A DNA stretch of 25,287 nt from Bacteroidales bacterium (GCA_016296345.1 JAEDJL010000031.1:1-25287), one strand, 5' to 3'. Shown: positions 15,988 to 24,756, counted from the stretch's first letter. Notes: generated by a model from the sequence alone, not told the origin. A program made the numbers and translations.

Positions 15988-16974
15988 ATGGAACAAGGAA
16001 TATATCCGCTTAAATTCATGCCTCTTTTCAAGCAAAGAGTGTGGGGAGGCAACAAGATAGCAACCGAACTCGGCGTCGATTATTCGCCATTGCCCTCATG
16101 TGCAGAGCTATGGTGCTTGTCGGGACTTGCAGAGCAGGAAACAGTGGTTGCAAACGGCTTTTTGGCAGAAGCAAACCTCAGTGAAGTAATCCAAATGTAC
16201 ACAGACGAACTTTTGGGCGAAGAAAACTATGCCGAATTTGGCGAAGAGTTTCCGCTTCTTTTGAAGATACTCGATGCAGCCGACAATCTGTCTGTCCAAG
16301 TCCACCCCGACGACGATTATGCTCAACAAATAGGAATGCCAAACGGCAAAAACGAGATGTGGTACGTCTTGCAGGCAGACCAAGGTGCAGAAATATTCAC
16401 CGGATTTAACAAAAACCTGACAAAAGCCGAGCTTATAAACCGAGTGAGAGACACAAAACTTACAGAGGTTCTTGATTGCAACCTTGCCGAAAAAGGCGAC
16501 TTGTTTTACATTCCCGCAGGATTGGTTCACAGCATAGGCAAAGGCTGTCTGATTGCCGAAATTCAGCAAAGTAGCGACACGACTTACCGCCTTTATGACT
16601 GGGGAAGAAAAGACCAAAACGGCAAACCTCGTCAGCTACACTTGGAACAAGCCTTGCAAGTGGCAGACTTGAAGAAGCGAAGCCAAGGAGGAAAACTCCA
16701 CTACCACGCTCACACGGACGAAACCACCAATCTGCTCACCACACCTTTCTTTACAGTCAATCGAATGTACTGTTTGCAAGGATTAAAGAAAGATTACTCG
16801 TCTTTGGACAGCTTTGTGATTTATTTTTGCGTCGGAGGAAGCGGCTTGATTGAGACAGAATTGGGACAAGTTCCCCTAAAAGCAGGCGAAGCCCTCATGT
16901 TGCCTGCCGTATGCCAAAAAGCAGCCATACTACCTCGCAAATCAATCGAAATTTTGGAAATATTCATCGTCTGA
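15988..16974 (+). CDS. manA: Mannose-6-phosphate isomerase, class I
   Basis: A 328-residue cupin-fold metal enzyme that interconverts fructose 6-phosphate and mannose 6-phosphate, feeding GDP-mannose and glycan synthesis. Zinc-ligand motifs are visible: QVHPDD at 104-109 (Gln104, His106), KNEMWYVL at 121-128 (Glu123), and PAGLVHSIG at 176-184 (His181). The start MEQGIYPLKFMPLFKQRVWG with GGNKIATELG fits the short bacterial form, as does the length. Its own promoter lies just upstream. The next gene starts 43 bases after its stop on the same strand, so the two are probably co-transcribed. Confidence 0.92.
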   Translation: MEQGIYPLKFMPLFKQRVWGGNKIATELGVDYSPLPSCAELWCLSGLAEQETVVANGFLAEANLSEVIQMYTDELLGEENYAEFGEEFPLLLKILDAADNLSVQVHPDDDYAQQIGMPNGKNEMWYVLQADQGAEIFTGFNKNLTKAELINRVRDTKLTEVLDCNLAEKGDLFYIPAGLVHSIGKGCLIAEIQQSSDTTYRLYDWGRKDQNGKPRQLHLEQALQVADLKKRSQGGKLHYHAHTDETTNLLTTPFFTVNRMYCLQGLKKDYSSLDSFVIYFCVGGSGLIETELGQVPLKAGEALMLPAVCQKAAILPRKSIEILEIFIV

Positions 16975-17017
16975 ACTCACCAAAAGACAATCAAAAAGAA
17001 ACAAAAAACGAAATACA

Positions 17018-17533
17018 ATGGCAATAATAAAGAAAGTAAAAGGCATTTCGCCACGCTTTGGCGAAGACAACTACATTGCAGACAACGCAACAATAGTCGG
17101 AGACGTACAAACAGGCTCACATTGCAGCTTTTGGTTTAACAGCGTCGTCAGAGGAGACGTCCATAAGATTATTATGGGCGACTATGTCAATGTTCAAGAC
17201 GGAGCAGTCGTGCATTGCACCTACAAAACTGCCCCTACAACCATAGGCAACCGCGTTTCGATAGCTCACAACGCCATAGTACACGGCTGTACAATCAAAG
17301 ACAACGTCCTTATCGGCATGGGAGCGATAGTAATGGACGGAGCTGTCATAGAGAGCAACACAATCATTGCAGCAGGTGCGGTAGTTCTCGAAAACACTCA
17401 CTGCGAAGCGGGCTGCGTTTATGCAGGTATGCCTGCCAAAAAGGTAAAACAAATCGACCCTGAGCGACTTGAAGGAACGGTAAAGAGAATTTCCGACGCC
17501 TATCCGATGTATGCAACATGGATTGAGGACTAA
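17018..17533 (+). CDS. Gamma-carbonic anhydrase-like hexapeptide protein
   Basis: A 171-residue left-handed beta-helix protein of the gamma-class carbonic anhydrase superfamily (YrdA/PaaY/CaiE relatives). Hexapeptide repeats run through residues 15-135. The three zinc-ligand histidines are present: H66 in AVVHCTY, and H84 and H89 in SIAHNAIVHGC. R45 and D47 in VVRGDVHK are also conserved. Family members form trimers with metal at subunit interfaces; some hydrate CO2 and many have no proven activity, so the function stays open. It lies 43 bases after manA and is followed within 10 bases by repeat array D. Confidence 0.85.
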   Translation: MAIIKKVKGISPRFGEDNYIADNATIVGDVQTGSHCSFWFNSVVRGDVHKIIMGDYVNVQDGAVVHCTYKTAPTTIGNRVSIAHNAIVHGCTIKDNVLIGMGAIVMDGAVIESNTIIAAGAVVLENTHCEAGCVYAGMPAKKVKQIDPERLEGTVKRISDAYPMYATWIED

Positions 17534-17542
17534 GGCGTTGGC

Positions 17543-17626
17543 AAAAGGGCGTTTTGTTTGATTGAAAGGGCGTTTTGAAAAAATAGAACGGCGTTTTGAG
17601 TTGTCAAAACGCCGTTTTGTTTGTAT
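17543..17626. repeat. 21-bp repeat array D (four units)
   Basis: Units start at 17543, 17564, 17585 and 17606, each 21 bp. Cores are AAAAGGGCGTTTTG, GAAAGGGCGTTTTG, AGAACGGCGTTTTG and AAAACGCCGTTTTG. The fourth is in the opposite orientation (GCC centre). The array lies in the convergent gap between the carbonic anhydrase-like gene (stop 17533) and the secreted-protein gene (stop 17676). Confidence 0.9.
17587..17616 (+). terminator. Bidirectional terminator built from repeat units 3 and 4 of array D
   Basis: AACGGCGTTTTGA (17587-17599) and TCAAAACGCCGTT (17604-17616) form a perfect 13-bp stem with the loop GTTG. The + strand continues TTGTTTG. The - strand continues after the stem with CTATTTTTTC, a good T-run for the convergent gene ending at 17676. 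Confidence 0.72.
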
Positions 17627-17675
17627 AGTGTAAGCAGACAGTCTGTGGAAAGACTGCACTAATGTCAATCACTGA

Positions 17676-19412
17676 CTATCTTACAATCAATTTTCTTGTC
17701 ATTGTTCCTTCTGAGGTGAACACTCTCACAAAGTATGCTCCGTGTTGCAAAGCCGAAACGTTGATTGTTGCTTGGTTTGAACCCAAGGTTGCATTTTCAT
17801 ACACCTTTTGACCCAACAAGTTTGCTATCTCGATGCGGTTGATTGAAGATGTGGCAGACACAGTAAGCTCGCTGCTTGCAGGGTTAGGGTAAAGGCTTAC
17901 AGAAGATAGCTCTACGTCAGCCAAAGATAGCACTCCCTCAGGGGTAAATCTGATTGCAACACGAGGACCTTCCTCATTGTTTGCATTAAATGGTATTGCA
18001 TAAACACCCCAAAGCTCACTTTCGTCAAAGTCGTCCTCTGTTATTTCGGCATCTATGTCTTCTGTGTAAGTGTTTCCGTTTTGTAACAAGTAATCAAGCA
18101 CGTCATCGTCTCCCATGTTATCAATTCCGTAATAGATTGCGAAATAGTAGTAAGATACTTGGTCGTTTGGAACGGCAGAAATCACTGCTGTACCATCAAC
18201 CATTTCAACCGTTACTGCAACTTCTGCCAATCCTGTGCCTCCGTTTGCAACGGTTGTAAACAAGGTTGGAGCAATTGAATCTGCAACTCCGTCAGCATTG
18301 TATGCTATTGCATAGACTTTGTAAGTTGTTCCGGGAGTTAGTCCGTTCAATGTACCGCCAAGCTGAGAGTATTGTCTGTCATTTTCTTGTTCCAAATAAG
18401 CTTGTACATCGGCATCTGAGGTAAATCCTGCGTTGTCAAAGTCGCTTTCGGACAATATCAAGTAGTAATAGTAAGCTGTTTGGTCGTTTGGAGTAAATGT
18501 AATGCTTGCAGAAGTTACTGCAACATCGCTTACTGTAACCTCAACTGCTGCTGTACCGCTTCCGCCAAGGGTTGTTGTGGTAACCGTTTGAGAGATAAGT
18601 CCCGACGAAACGCCGTTGATGTTGAATGCTTCTGCATAAACCAAGTATGTAGTGCCGGGTTCAAGATCGGTAACAGGGGTTGCGAATGTAGCATAGAAAG
18701 GATTTGCGTTTGTGGCAAAGTAATCCGATACAGAATCTGCGGTCCAACCCATCTCTGTGTATTGGTCTTGGGACAACAAAACCAAGTTATAGTAAGATGT
18801 TTGGTCGTTCGGAGTTGCTTCCAAGTAGAAAGAGAATGCCGTAATGCTGTCTTGAGGAATGTTTAAGGTAACCATTGCATCTCCTTCGCCGCCCAACTGT
18901 GTTGCAGTGTAGGTTGTAGTGAAAACGGATACCTCATCGTTGGCATCAACTGCTGCAACGTAAATGGTGTTCTCCACTCCCGGAGTAATAAAGTCGCCTG
19001 CCAAGGTAACAGTTTGAGTACCTGTTGCAGGATTGTCGTAATTGTCGCTCATTCCCACAACGACATCTTCCAATGTCATGCCGAACATTTGGTACAAAGC
19101 CACATATTGGCTGAACATACTGCCCTCACTTGCGTCTGCTGCAAGGTAGTAATATTCCACAACCTCGCTGTTAGGAGTGAAAGTCGCCTCTACGCTCAAA
19201 GGGTTAATTGTTCCGACGGTGATTTCGACCGACATGGCTTTCGATTGCGAAACAACGTGTTTCTTAGCCGAGCTTGCGTCAAACTCAGGTGCTTTGAGAT
19301 TTCTCTCGATTGTGCTTTCTTTCTTGGCACTCTCCAAACGGTGAGTGTTAATCTGTGCAAATGCTCCGAATGTCATGATAAGAGCAAGTGCCATTGACAA
19401 AACTTTTTTCAT
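17676..19412 (-). CDS. Secreted protein with four internal repeats and a T9SS sorting domain
   Basis: A 578-residue exported protein with signal peptide MKKVLSMALALIMTFGAFAQ. Residues about 61-490 hold four repeats of roughly 105 residues, probably fibronectin-III-like strands. Each has P-N-D/S, then a Tyr-rich strand, a helix-like acidic stretch, and a GTTY or NTIY strand. The PND motifs at 201, 308 and 415 are exactly 107 residues apart; the first copy (PNS at 80) is more divergent. Residues 505-578 are a type A sorting domain (LYPNPASSELTVS, EIANLLGQKVYEN, LQHGAYFVRVFTSEG, RKLIVR). It starts 125 bases after another minus-strand T9SS gene, with no clear promoter between, so they may share a transcript. 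Its role is unknown; surface adhesion is only a guess. Confidence 0.82.
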   Translation of the reverse strand: MKKVLSMALALIMTFGAFAQINTHRLESAKKESTIERNLKAPEFDASSAKKHVVSQSKAMSVEITVGTINPLSVEATFTPNSEVVEYYYLAADASEGSMFSQYVALYQMFGMTLEDVVVGMSDNYDNPATGTQTVTLAGDFITPGVENTIYVAAVDANDEVSVFTTTYTATQLGGEGDAMVTLNIPQDSITAFSFYLEATPNDQTSYYNLVLLSQDQYTEMGWTADSVSDYFATNANPFYATFATPVTDLEPGTTYLVYAEAFNINGVSSGLISQTVTTTTLGGSGTAAVEVTVSDVAVTSASITFTPNDQTAYYYYLILSESDFDNAGFTSDADVQAYLEQENDRQYSQLGGTLNGLTPGTTYKVYAIAYNADGVADSIAPTLFTTVANGGTGLAEVAVTVEMVDGTAVISAVPNDQVSYYYFAIYYGIDNMGDDDVLDYLLQNGNTYTEDIDAEITEDDFDESELWGVYAIPFNANNEEGPRVAIRFTPEGVLSLADVELSSVSLYPNPASSELTVSATSSINRIEIANLLGQKVYENATLGSNQATINVSALQHGAYFVRVFTSEGTMTRKLIVR

Positions 19413-19537
19413 TTGTTCGTTCGTGTTAAATAATTATTATCTCATTTCAAAAAAGCGAAATGACAGTATCGTGTTACCGAACCGCCATTCCGCCTATACT
19501 ATTTAGTTGTCTTGGTTACTTGACTTAGTTATCTCGA

Positions 19538-20518
19538 TTACTCAACAACCAATTTCTTTGTAGCCACTCCGCTTTCTGTATATATCTTTGCAACATAGCT
19601 TCCTGCTGCAAAAGCAGATGTATTAACCTTGATTGAGTTAGCGTTTACGTCGCTTGCAAATACAACTTGTCCGAGTACGTTGATAACCTCAACTCTGCTG
19701 ATTGTGAAAGAAGAAGCCAACATAACTTCGTCCTTTGCAGGGTTAGGATAAACGTAAGACATAGAGTTCAATTCAGCATCTGTCAAACCAACTGCTCCTT
19801 CTGCGATAGGGAATATCATGATATCCATATCTATACTACTTCCTTCGCTTGACCAAGAATCTGCAATGGTAACCCAACCATAATCACCGGCTTCTGAAAC
19901 AATGCTGTAAGAGTAAGACATTTCACCGCTTGCACAATCGATTTCGGTAGAACCAACAAAGGCAAGATTACCCAAAAGTTGTGTTCCGTCTTCTGAAACA
20001 CTGAGTTCAGGAACTTCAATAACGCAAAGGAAATCTGACGAACTTACAGGAGAAGAGAAAGTAAATTGTTTCAACTCGAAGTCTTCTTCTGCCATCAAAT
20101 CAGGAAGATCTGCTGTCGAGAAGCCTACTCTTGCCAATTCGCTTCCGATATTGCCACCGTTTGCATCATAAACCACTGCTGCCATATCTTCTTCTGTTCC
20201 GTCGATTGAAGCATTAGCCAATACAGCTGCAATACCTGTGATAGTGTAATTTGCTCCTTGGTATCTTTGTCCGTATGCCACATCACCAAAAGCATTTGTT
20301 CCTGTGATACCCAAGTAAATTGATTGACCGTCTTGAGTGTACAAGTATGGTTCTTCTACACTTGCACAATCGTTAAAGGTTGCAGGATAAACGATACCTG
20401 CAGTCTTAGGTGCATTTACCTTAAGTTTCATTGGCTCTGCTCCGTTGTAAACTTTTGTCTGAGCCATCAGACCCATTGTTAGTCCCATTGCAAGGACTGA
20501 AAGAATAACTTTTTTCAT
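19538..20518 (-). CDS. Secreted protein with T9SS C-terminal sorting domain
   Basis: A 326-residue exported protein. Signal peptide MKKVILSVLAMGLTMGLMAQ; mature part about residues 21-245 with acidic, beta-rich sequence I cannot assign to a family; then GLTDAELNSMSYVYPNPAKD opening the sorting domain, RVEVINVLGQVVFASDV, SAFAAGSYVAKIYTESG and the end KKLVVE. The junction and sorting domain closely resemble those of the 5674-6984 protein (a shared VELQ/AELN lead-in, then M-x-YVYPNPAKD), so these two cargo proteins share a modular tail on unrelated bodies. A good promoter lies upstream (20561-20595). Confidence 0.8.
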   Translation of the reverse strand: MKKVILSVLAMGLTMGLMAQTKVYNGAEPMKLKVNAPKTAGIVYPATFNDCASVEEPYLYTQDGQSIYLGITGTNAFGDVAYGQRYQGANYTITGIAAVLANASIDGTEEDMAAVVYDANGGNIGSELARVGFSTADLPDLMAEEDFELKQFTFSSPVSSSDFLCVIEVPELSVSEDGTQLLGNLAFVGSTEIDCASGEMSYSYSIVSEAGDYGWVTIADSWSSEGSSIDMDIMIFPIAEGAVGLTDAELNSMSYVYPNPAKDEVMLASSFTISRVEVINVLGQVVFASDVNANSIKVNTSAFAAGSYVAKIYTESGVATKKLVVE

Positions 20519-20560
20519 TGTTTTGATGTTTTAATTGTTTACTAATTCATGTTTGTTTTG

Positions 20561-20595
20561 CAAATGTACGACTTTTCTGCAATTCTGCAAGCAAA
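20561..20595 (-). promoter_or_regulatory. Promoter for the secreted protein gene at 19538-20518
   Basis: The minus strand has TACATTTG at 20568-20561 as the -7 box and TTTG at 20595-20592 as the -33, with a 23-base spacer. The box lies 43 bases above the ATG. Confidence 0.6.
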
Positions 20596-20729
20596 AAAGC
20601 GATTTTTTTTGACTTCGGTGTTTTGTATCGGCATCGAATATTCGTCATAGCTTACTTATATATATGTTCTCCTTAGGAAACAAAGCCATCTTGCCAAGAG
20701 AATTAAACGCTGTGTATCAAGGCTTTGGC

Positions 20730-20813
20730 AAAACAGCGTTTTGCTCAAATAAAATGGCGTTTTGCTCTTCTGAAACGCCGATTTATTTTGTCGAAAGGGC
20801 GTTTTGATTTTTG
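20730..20813. repeat. 21-bp repeat array E (four units)
   Basis: Units start at 20730, 20751, 20772 and 20793, each 21 bp. Cores are AAAACAGCGTTTTG, AAAATGGCGTTTTG, GAAACGCCGATTTA and GAAAGGGCGTTTTG; the third is inverted. A partial, off-phase copy (AAAAGGGCGTAAGA) follows at 20831. The array lies in the 384-base divergent gap between the secreted-protein gene (start 20518) and dapD (start 20903). Apart from the array, that gap holds a promoter at each end; 20600-20729 shows nothing else I can support. Confidence 0.87.
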
Positions 20814-20852
20814 CTCTCTTGACAGCTTTCAAAAGGGCGTAAGAGTGAGAGA

Positions 20853-20885
20853 GTTGATGTCTTGTTGCAATTTTTTCTACCTTTG
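20853..20885 (+). promoter_or_regulatory. dapD promoter
   Basis: GTTG (20853-20856) as the -33 and TACCTTTG (20878-20885) as the -7 are separated by 21 bases. The ATG follows 17 bases later after an A-rich leader. Confidence 0.68.
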
Positions 20886-20902
20886 CAACAAAAAAAAGCA
20901 AC

Positions 20903-21712
20903 ATGAATATCGAATTGATTGAAAGAGCGTGGAACGAGCGAGAGCTGCTCAAATCACCCGAAGTAAGACACGAAATAGAGAGCATTATTGCCGACTTGGA
21001 CTGCGGAAGGGTGAGAGTGGCAGAGAAAAAGGACGGCAAATGGACTGTAAACCAAGCTGTAAAGAAAGCTATCGTGCTTTACTTCCCCCTTTGCGGCATA
21101 GAACATTTTGAAAGTGGCGATTTGAAGTTTTGGGACAAAATCCCTACAAAGCAAAACTACGAGGAGTTGAAGGTGCGTTGCGTTCCTCCTGCGGTGGCTC
21201 GCTATGGCAGTTTTTTGGCAGAGGGTTGTGTGATGATGCCTTCGTTTGTGAACATAGGGGCTTACGTCGATAGCGGAACAATGGTTGATACTTGGGCAAC
21301 GGTAGGCAGTTGCGCCCAAATCGGAAAGAACGTTCACCTTGCCGGAGGGGTTGGAATTGGCGGTGTATTGGAGCCTGTGAGTGCCAATCCTGTGATTGTG
21401 GAAGATAATTGCTTCATCGGGTCGAGGTGCATTGTGGTTGAGGGTGCAATAATTGCCCAAGGTGCTGTGTTGGGAGCAAACACTGTGATTACCCAATCGA
21501 CAAAAATCATCGATGTTTCGCAAGCCGAGAGCGTCGAATACCGCGGTTATGTTCCCGAAAACTCGGTTGTCATTCCCGGAAGCTACACCAAACATTTCCC
21601 TGCGGGCGACTTCAATGTGAATTGTGCCTTGATAATCGGCAAACGCAAAGAATCGACCGACAAAAAGACCTCTCTCAACGAGGCTTTGAGGGACTTCAAT
21701 GTTGCAGTTTAG
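20903..21712 (+). CDS. dapD: 2,3,4,5-tetrahydropyridine-2,6-dicarboxylate N-succinyltransferase
   Basis: A 269-residue acyltransferase of the succinylase branch of lysine and meso-diaminopimelate synthesis. It transfers succinyl from succinyl-CoA to tetrahydrodipicolinate. An N-terminal helical domain (about 1-95) is followed by a left-handed beta-helix (about 100-240). Near-invariant segments are MMPSFVNIGAYVDSGTMVDT (111-130), WATVGSCAQIGKNVHLAGGV (131-150) and GIGGVLEPVSANPVIVEDNC (151-170). The Asp in AYVDSGT is the catalytic position in the E. coli enzyme. Length matches the family (about 270). It is a single-gene unit. Its stop lies 13 bases from the stop of the convergent lamin-tail protein gene. 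Confidence 0.95.
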   Translation: MNIELIERAWNERELLKSPEVRHEIESIIADLDCGRVRVAEKKDGKWTVNQAVKKAIVLYFPLCGIEHFESGDLKFWDKIPTKQNYEELKVRCVPPAVARYGSFLAEGCVMMPSFVNIGAYVDSGTMVDTWATVGSCAQIGKNVHLAGGVGIGGVLEPVSANPVIVEDNCFIGSRCIVVEGAIIAQGAVLGANTVITQSTKIIDVSQAESVEYRGYVPENSVVIPGSYTKHFPAGDFNVNCALIIGKRKESTDKKTSLNEALRDFNVAV

Positions 21713-21725
21713 CGTATTGCAAAGT

Positions 21726-24725
21726 CTAATCGACGTTCACGCTCTTGAAAAAGAGTGTTTGCGAGCTTGTCTGTACCTTTAATATAAATGTACCTTTGTT
21801 TGGCAGGCTTATATGGCTGTCGGACTTTGTTCTTGCAAGCTCCCTGCCCTGCATATCGTACAAAACGAGTTGTTCGATTGCACATCGGCTCTGCACCCGT
21901 AGGGTATTGCCCTGCTTGATTGTGCGGACGTTGCATTCACTCGGCATATTGTCAGACGAAGAGAGCGTTTTGTAGAGATTGAGCGAGAAGTGCTTGCTGC
22001 CCTTTGGCGATTGGAAGGTATAAACACTGTCGAGCGAGTAGTCAAAGAGGACATTGCCGCTCTGAATGTCGGTCAATATGACTGCAAGACAGCTGTCTGT
22101 CATATTGACCGAAAGTTTGAGGCTGTAAGCTGCAAGGCTTGGCAACTGCAACTCCAATTCCAAACCTATACTGTCGGCAAAAGGCGGCAGCGATTTGAAG
22201 CTGTAAGGCTCTCCTTGGTGCAATAGAGAGACCTGCAAAGCCTCCTGCTGGAGTGAAAACTTATGATTGTCTCTCAAAGGGTCGAACCCTTCGGTATAAT
22301 CTTGCGAAAATATTATTCGGGTCTTATCTGACAAGTCGCTTGTCTGCAAACTGACTTCAAGGAGGTCGTCTTGGTGTGGCGGAGCAGGAGAAAGAGATGT
22401 CCGAGTGGCAACTGCCAAGGAGTTTTCGTCAATCAGCTCGACCAATATGCCCTCGTATGCCTGCAAGCTGTCGCTTTCGCAAAGCGGAGAGAACACTCCC
22501 GTCTTTGTATCAAGCCTTTGGGGCATACAGCTGCGGTCTCGGAGTATTTGGTTTACGCATATAGGGAAAGGATACGGGTTTTGGGTAAGCAATACGGGGA
22601 AGCTGTTGTTACAAAGTCCCGAGACGTTGTTCTGCGTCAGCGTATAGGAGTTGTCAGAGTTCAATCTGCCCGAGAAAACGAGCGTTGCAGTGTCGCGAAG
22701 TTTCACAGGATAAGAGGCAAAAGGCTCGGACAAGAACTGCTCTTCAAGACACAATAATTCCAATGCAGGATTGGAAAGAGCGGCTTGAAGCATTGCTTCT
22801 CTGTCTTGAGTGTCCAAGCCGACAGGCAGGCTCAACAGTCTGTAAGAAACGCTGTCCTGAGAAGGTTTGTCGAAGAACAATTCGACACTTACGCCGCTTA
22901 TGCACGACAAACTGCCGTCCTCATACACCAAAGGTCTGTTGCAACCAAGAGTATCTCTCAATACAAGAGAGTAGCACGCTGCCTGCGTTTCGCTTGGCAC
23001 GGTAAGGCTTTGGTGATTGGAGAGTTCGGCAATGCAAGTCGTGTCGGGAATGCCACAAGTCCAATTATCGTCAAACCAAGTGCCGCTTTCGGTGCGTTTT
23101 GTGTGTCGTCCTGTCTTGAACCTTATGGTCTTTGAGCGGATTGGTTCGCCCGACTGCTCTGCCAAAAGGCTTAGTTCGTAAATCGTATTGGGCTGCAAGT
23201 CGGTCAGATGCAGGGTTTGCGATGATATATCCAAAGAAGAGACCACAGAGTCGGGTGTTTCGTTATACAAAGCTCCGTCCATGGAGTGCCAACCGAAGCC
23301 CGAGAAATTTTCGGCGGCGGCAGAGGCGACGTTTCCGAGCTGTTGCCACTGCGACGAGAGGGTCGGAAAGCCTTCGGAGGCGTTTGTGTTCACTCCCTTG
23401 GTAACCCAGCCGAGCCTTTGCAAGACTATTTTTGCTGTTCTCATGTTTTCCGATGTCCAACCTTGCTGATTGGTCGGGTGTTCGCCAAAGTTGCCGAAAA
23501 TATCTATGGTGTCATTGCCGTGAAGCAGTGCAATAGGGTCGTTACCGTCAATAACAATCTGACCAAACACCGAAGGATTAACATAATAGACGCCTCTGTC
23601 TCCCGAGTTCATCGCTTGCAGAGACTGCATGACCACAAGACAAGAATCGTTTTGCAGACTGTCTGCCACCGTAAAGCCGAGAGAAATTGTGGTTGTGTAG
23701 TTTCCCGAGCCTGTATTGATGTCTGTAACAAGGCGATAGTCTTGCAAACAGACTGCCATACCCGTTCCGTTGTATATCTCTATGGCTCTGTTGCTTGCAT
23801 TGGTCGATGCCACTTCGGAAATGAACAAGTCGGTTGCAAAAACAGTGGTCGGAGTAGAAATGGCCTTCAAAACATATTGTGCAGAAGAGAGATTGCCGCA
23901 GGCAGTGAAAGAAAAATCAGCATGATAGGGACTTATGGAGGTAATGTTTTCCAATTCCAAGGCTTGGGGAGTGCGGAACTCTGTGGTGTCTTCACAAGAC
24001 GATATGGTGCAATAGTACTTTGCAGAGGATTTGAGGAGTGTAAATTCGCAAGAATCGGCAGTTGTCGAAATAGTTTGCTCTATTGTGGTTGCAAGAGGCT
24101 CTGCCAACACTGCAAGATTGTCAAAAGCGACAAAGTTTGTGGTAGAAAAGTGCAGGGAAATTTTGTCTTGATTGAATACAAAGAGGCTGTCGAAGTGTTT
24201 TTCGCTGCCTGTACTCATCGGAAGTTGCACCATGGCGATTTGAACTCCCGAGCTGTCGTACACACTCATCGAGAAAGTGCAGCTGTATGAAGAAACGGTC
24301 TTCAAATCGAAGGATATTCTTATGCTGTCTTTGCAGGCCGAAAGGTCGATAAGAGGGGTTGCAAACTCGCCGTCATAATTGAAGTAGCAGGTATCTCCGC
24401 CGGGTGAGTAAATACGCCTTGCTCTGCAAGCAGAATGTGCTGTGTAGGAATTGGGAAGAGAGAGCATCACTGCGGCATTGCACATCATTGCACCGCTCTG
24501 CACACAAGGCAGACGGGAAAAGTCTTCCGAAAAGACAATAGTTGAATCTGTGCTTTTGGTAAGCAGCTTTACTTCCACATTGTCCTCATTCGGGTTGTCA
24601 AATCGCACAACTGCCCTGTTGCAATCGTATATTTCGACAGTGGTTTGAGAATACAGACCTGCATATTGAAAAGTCAACACTGCAAATATGCCGAAAAGAA
24701 TAGAAAACTGCCTTTTTCTGCCCAT
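21726..24725 (-). CDS. Large secreted lamin-tail-domain protein with T9SS-like tail
   Basis: A 999-residue exported protein. Signal peptide at residues 1-27 (ending LYSQ). Residues about 60-210 look like a jelly-roll or choice-of-anchor domain (VFSEDFSRLP, LIDLSACKDSIRISFDL). Residues about 299-465 form a lamin-tail domain (DLFISEVASTNASNRAIEIY, then LQDYRLVTD, SGDRGVYY, NDPIALLHGNDTIDIFGNFG). A fibronectin-III-like stretch follows (LHLTDLQPNTIYELSLLAEQ), then an unassigned beta-rich region. The last ~65 residues (NTLRVQSRCAIEQLVLYDMQ, then GRELART, KGTFILKVQT, FKSVNVD) resemble a sorting domain but lack the usual Y-P-N-P opening. Lamin-tail domains occur in many secreted bacterial proteins, some with nuclease or phosphatase partners; no catalytic domain is evident here. 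Confidence 0.78.
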   Translation of the reverse strand: MGRKRQFSILFGIFAVLTFQYAGLYSQTTVEIYDCNRAVVRFDNPNEDNVEVKLLTKSTDSTIVFSEDFSRLPCVQSGAMMCNAAVMLSLPNSYTAHSACRARRIYSPGGDTCYFNYDGEFATPLIDLSACKDSIRISFDLKTVSSYSCTFSMSVYDSSGVQIAMVQLPMSTGSEKHFDSLFVFNQDKISLHFSTTNFVAFDNLAVLAEPLATTIEQTISTTADSCEFTLLKSSAKYYCTISSCEDTTEFRTPQALELENITSISPYHADFSFTACGNLSSAQYVLKAISTPTTVFATDLFISEVASTNASNRAIEIYNGTGMAVCLQDYRLVTDINTGSGNYTTTISLGFTVADSLQNDSCLVVMQSLQAMNSGDRGVYYVNPSVFGQIVIDGNDPIALLHGNDTIDIFGNFGEHPTNQQGWTSENMRTAKIVLQRLGWVTKGVNTNASEGFPTLSSQWQQLGNVASAAAENFSGFGWHSMDGALYNETPDSVVSSLDISSQTLHLTDLQPNTIYELSLLAEQSGEPIRSKTIRFKTGRHTKRTESGTWFDDNWTCGIPDTTCIAELSNHQSLTVPSETQAACYSLVLRDTLGCNRPLVYEDGSLSCISGVSVELFFDKPSQDSVSYRLLSLPVGLDTQDREAMLQAALSNPALELLCLEEQFLSEPFASYPVKLRDTATLVFSGRLNSDNSYTLTQNNVSGLCNNSFPVLLTQNPYPFPICVNQILRDRSCMPQRLDTKTGVFSPLCESDSLQAYEGILVELIDENSLAVATRTSLSPAPPHQDDLLEVSLQTSDLSDKTRIIFSQDYTEGFDPLRDNHKFSLQQEALQVSLLHQGEPYSFKSLPPFADSIGLELELQLPSLAAYSLKLSVNMTDSCLAVILTDIQSGNVLFDYSLDSVYTFQSPKGSKHFSLNLYKTLSSSDNMPSECNVRTIKQGNTLRVQSRCAIEQLVLYDMQGRELARTKSDSHISLPNKGTFILKVQTSSQTLFFKSVNVD

Positions 24726-24756
24726 GTTTTTCCTTGTGTTAATTTATCCCTTTTTG

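Noticed and set aside
19442..19463. Stem TCATTTC / GAAATGA between the two T9SS genes
   Set aside because: Only 7 bp, with the T-run in the loop rather than after the stem; it is too weak to call a terminator.
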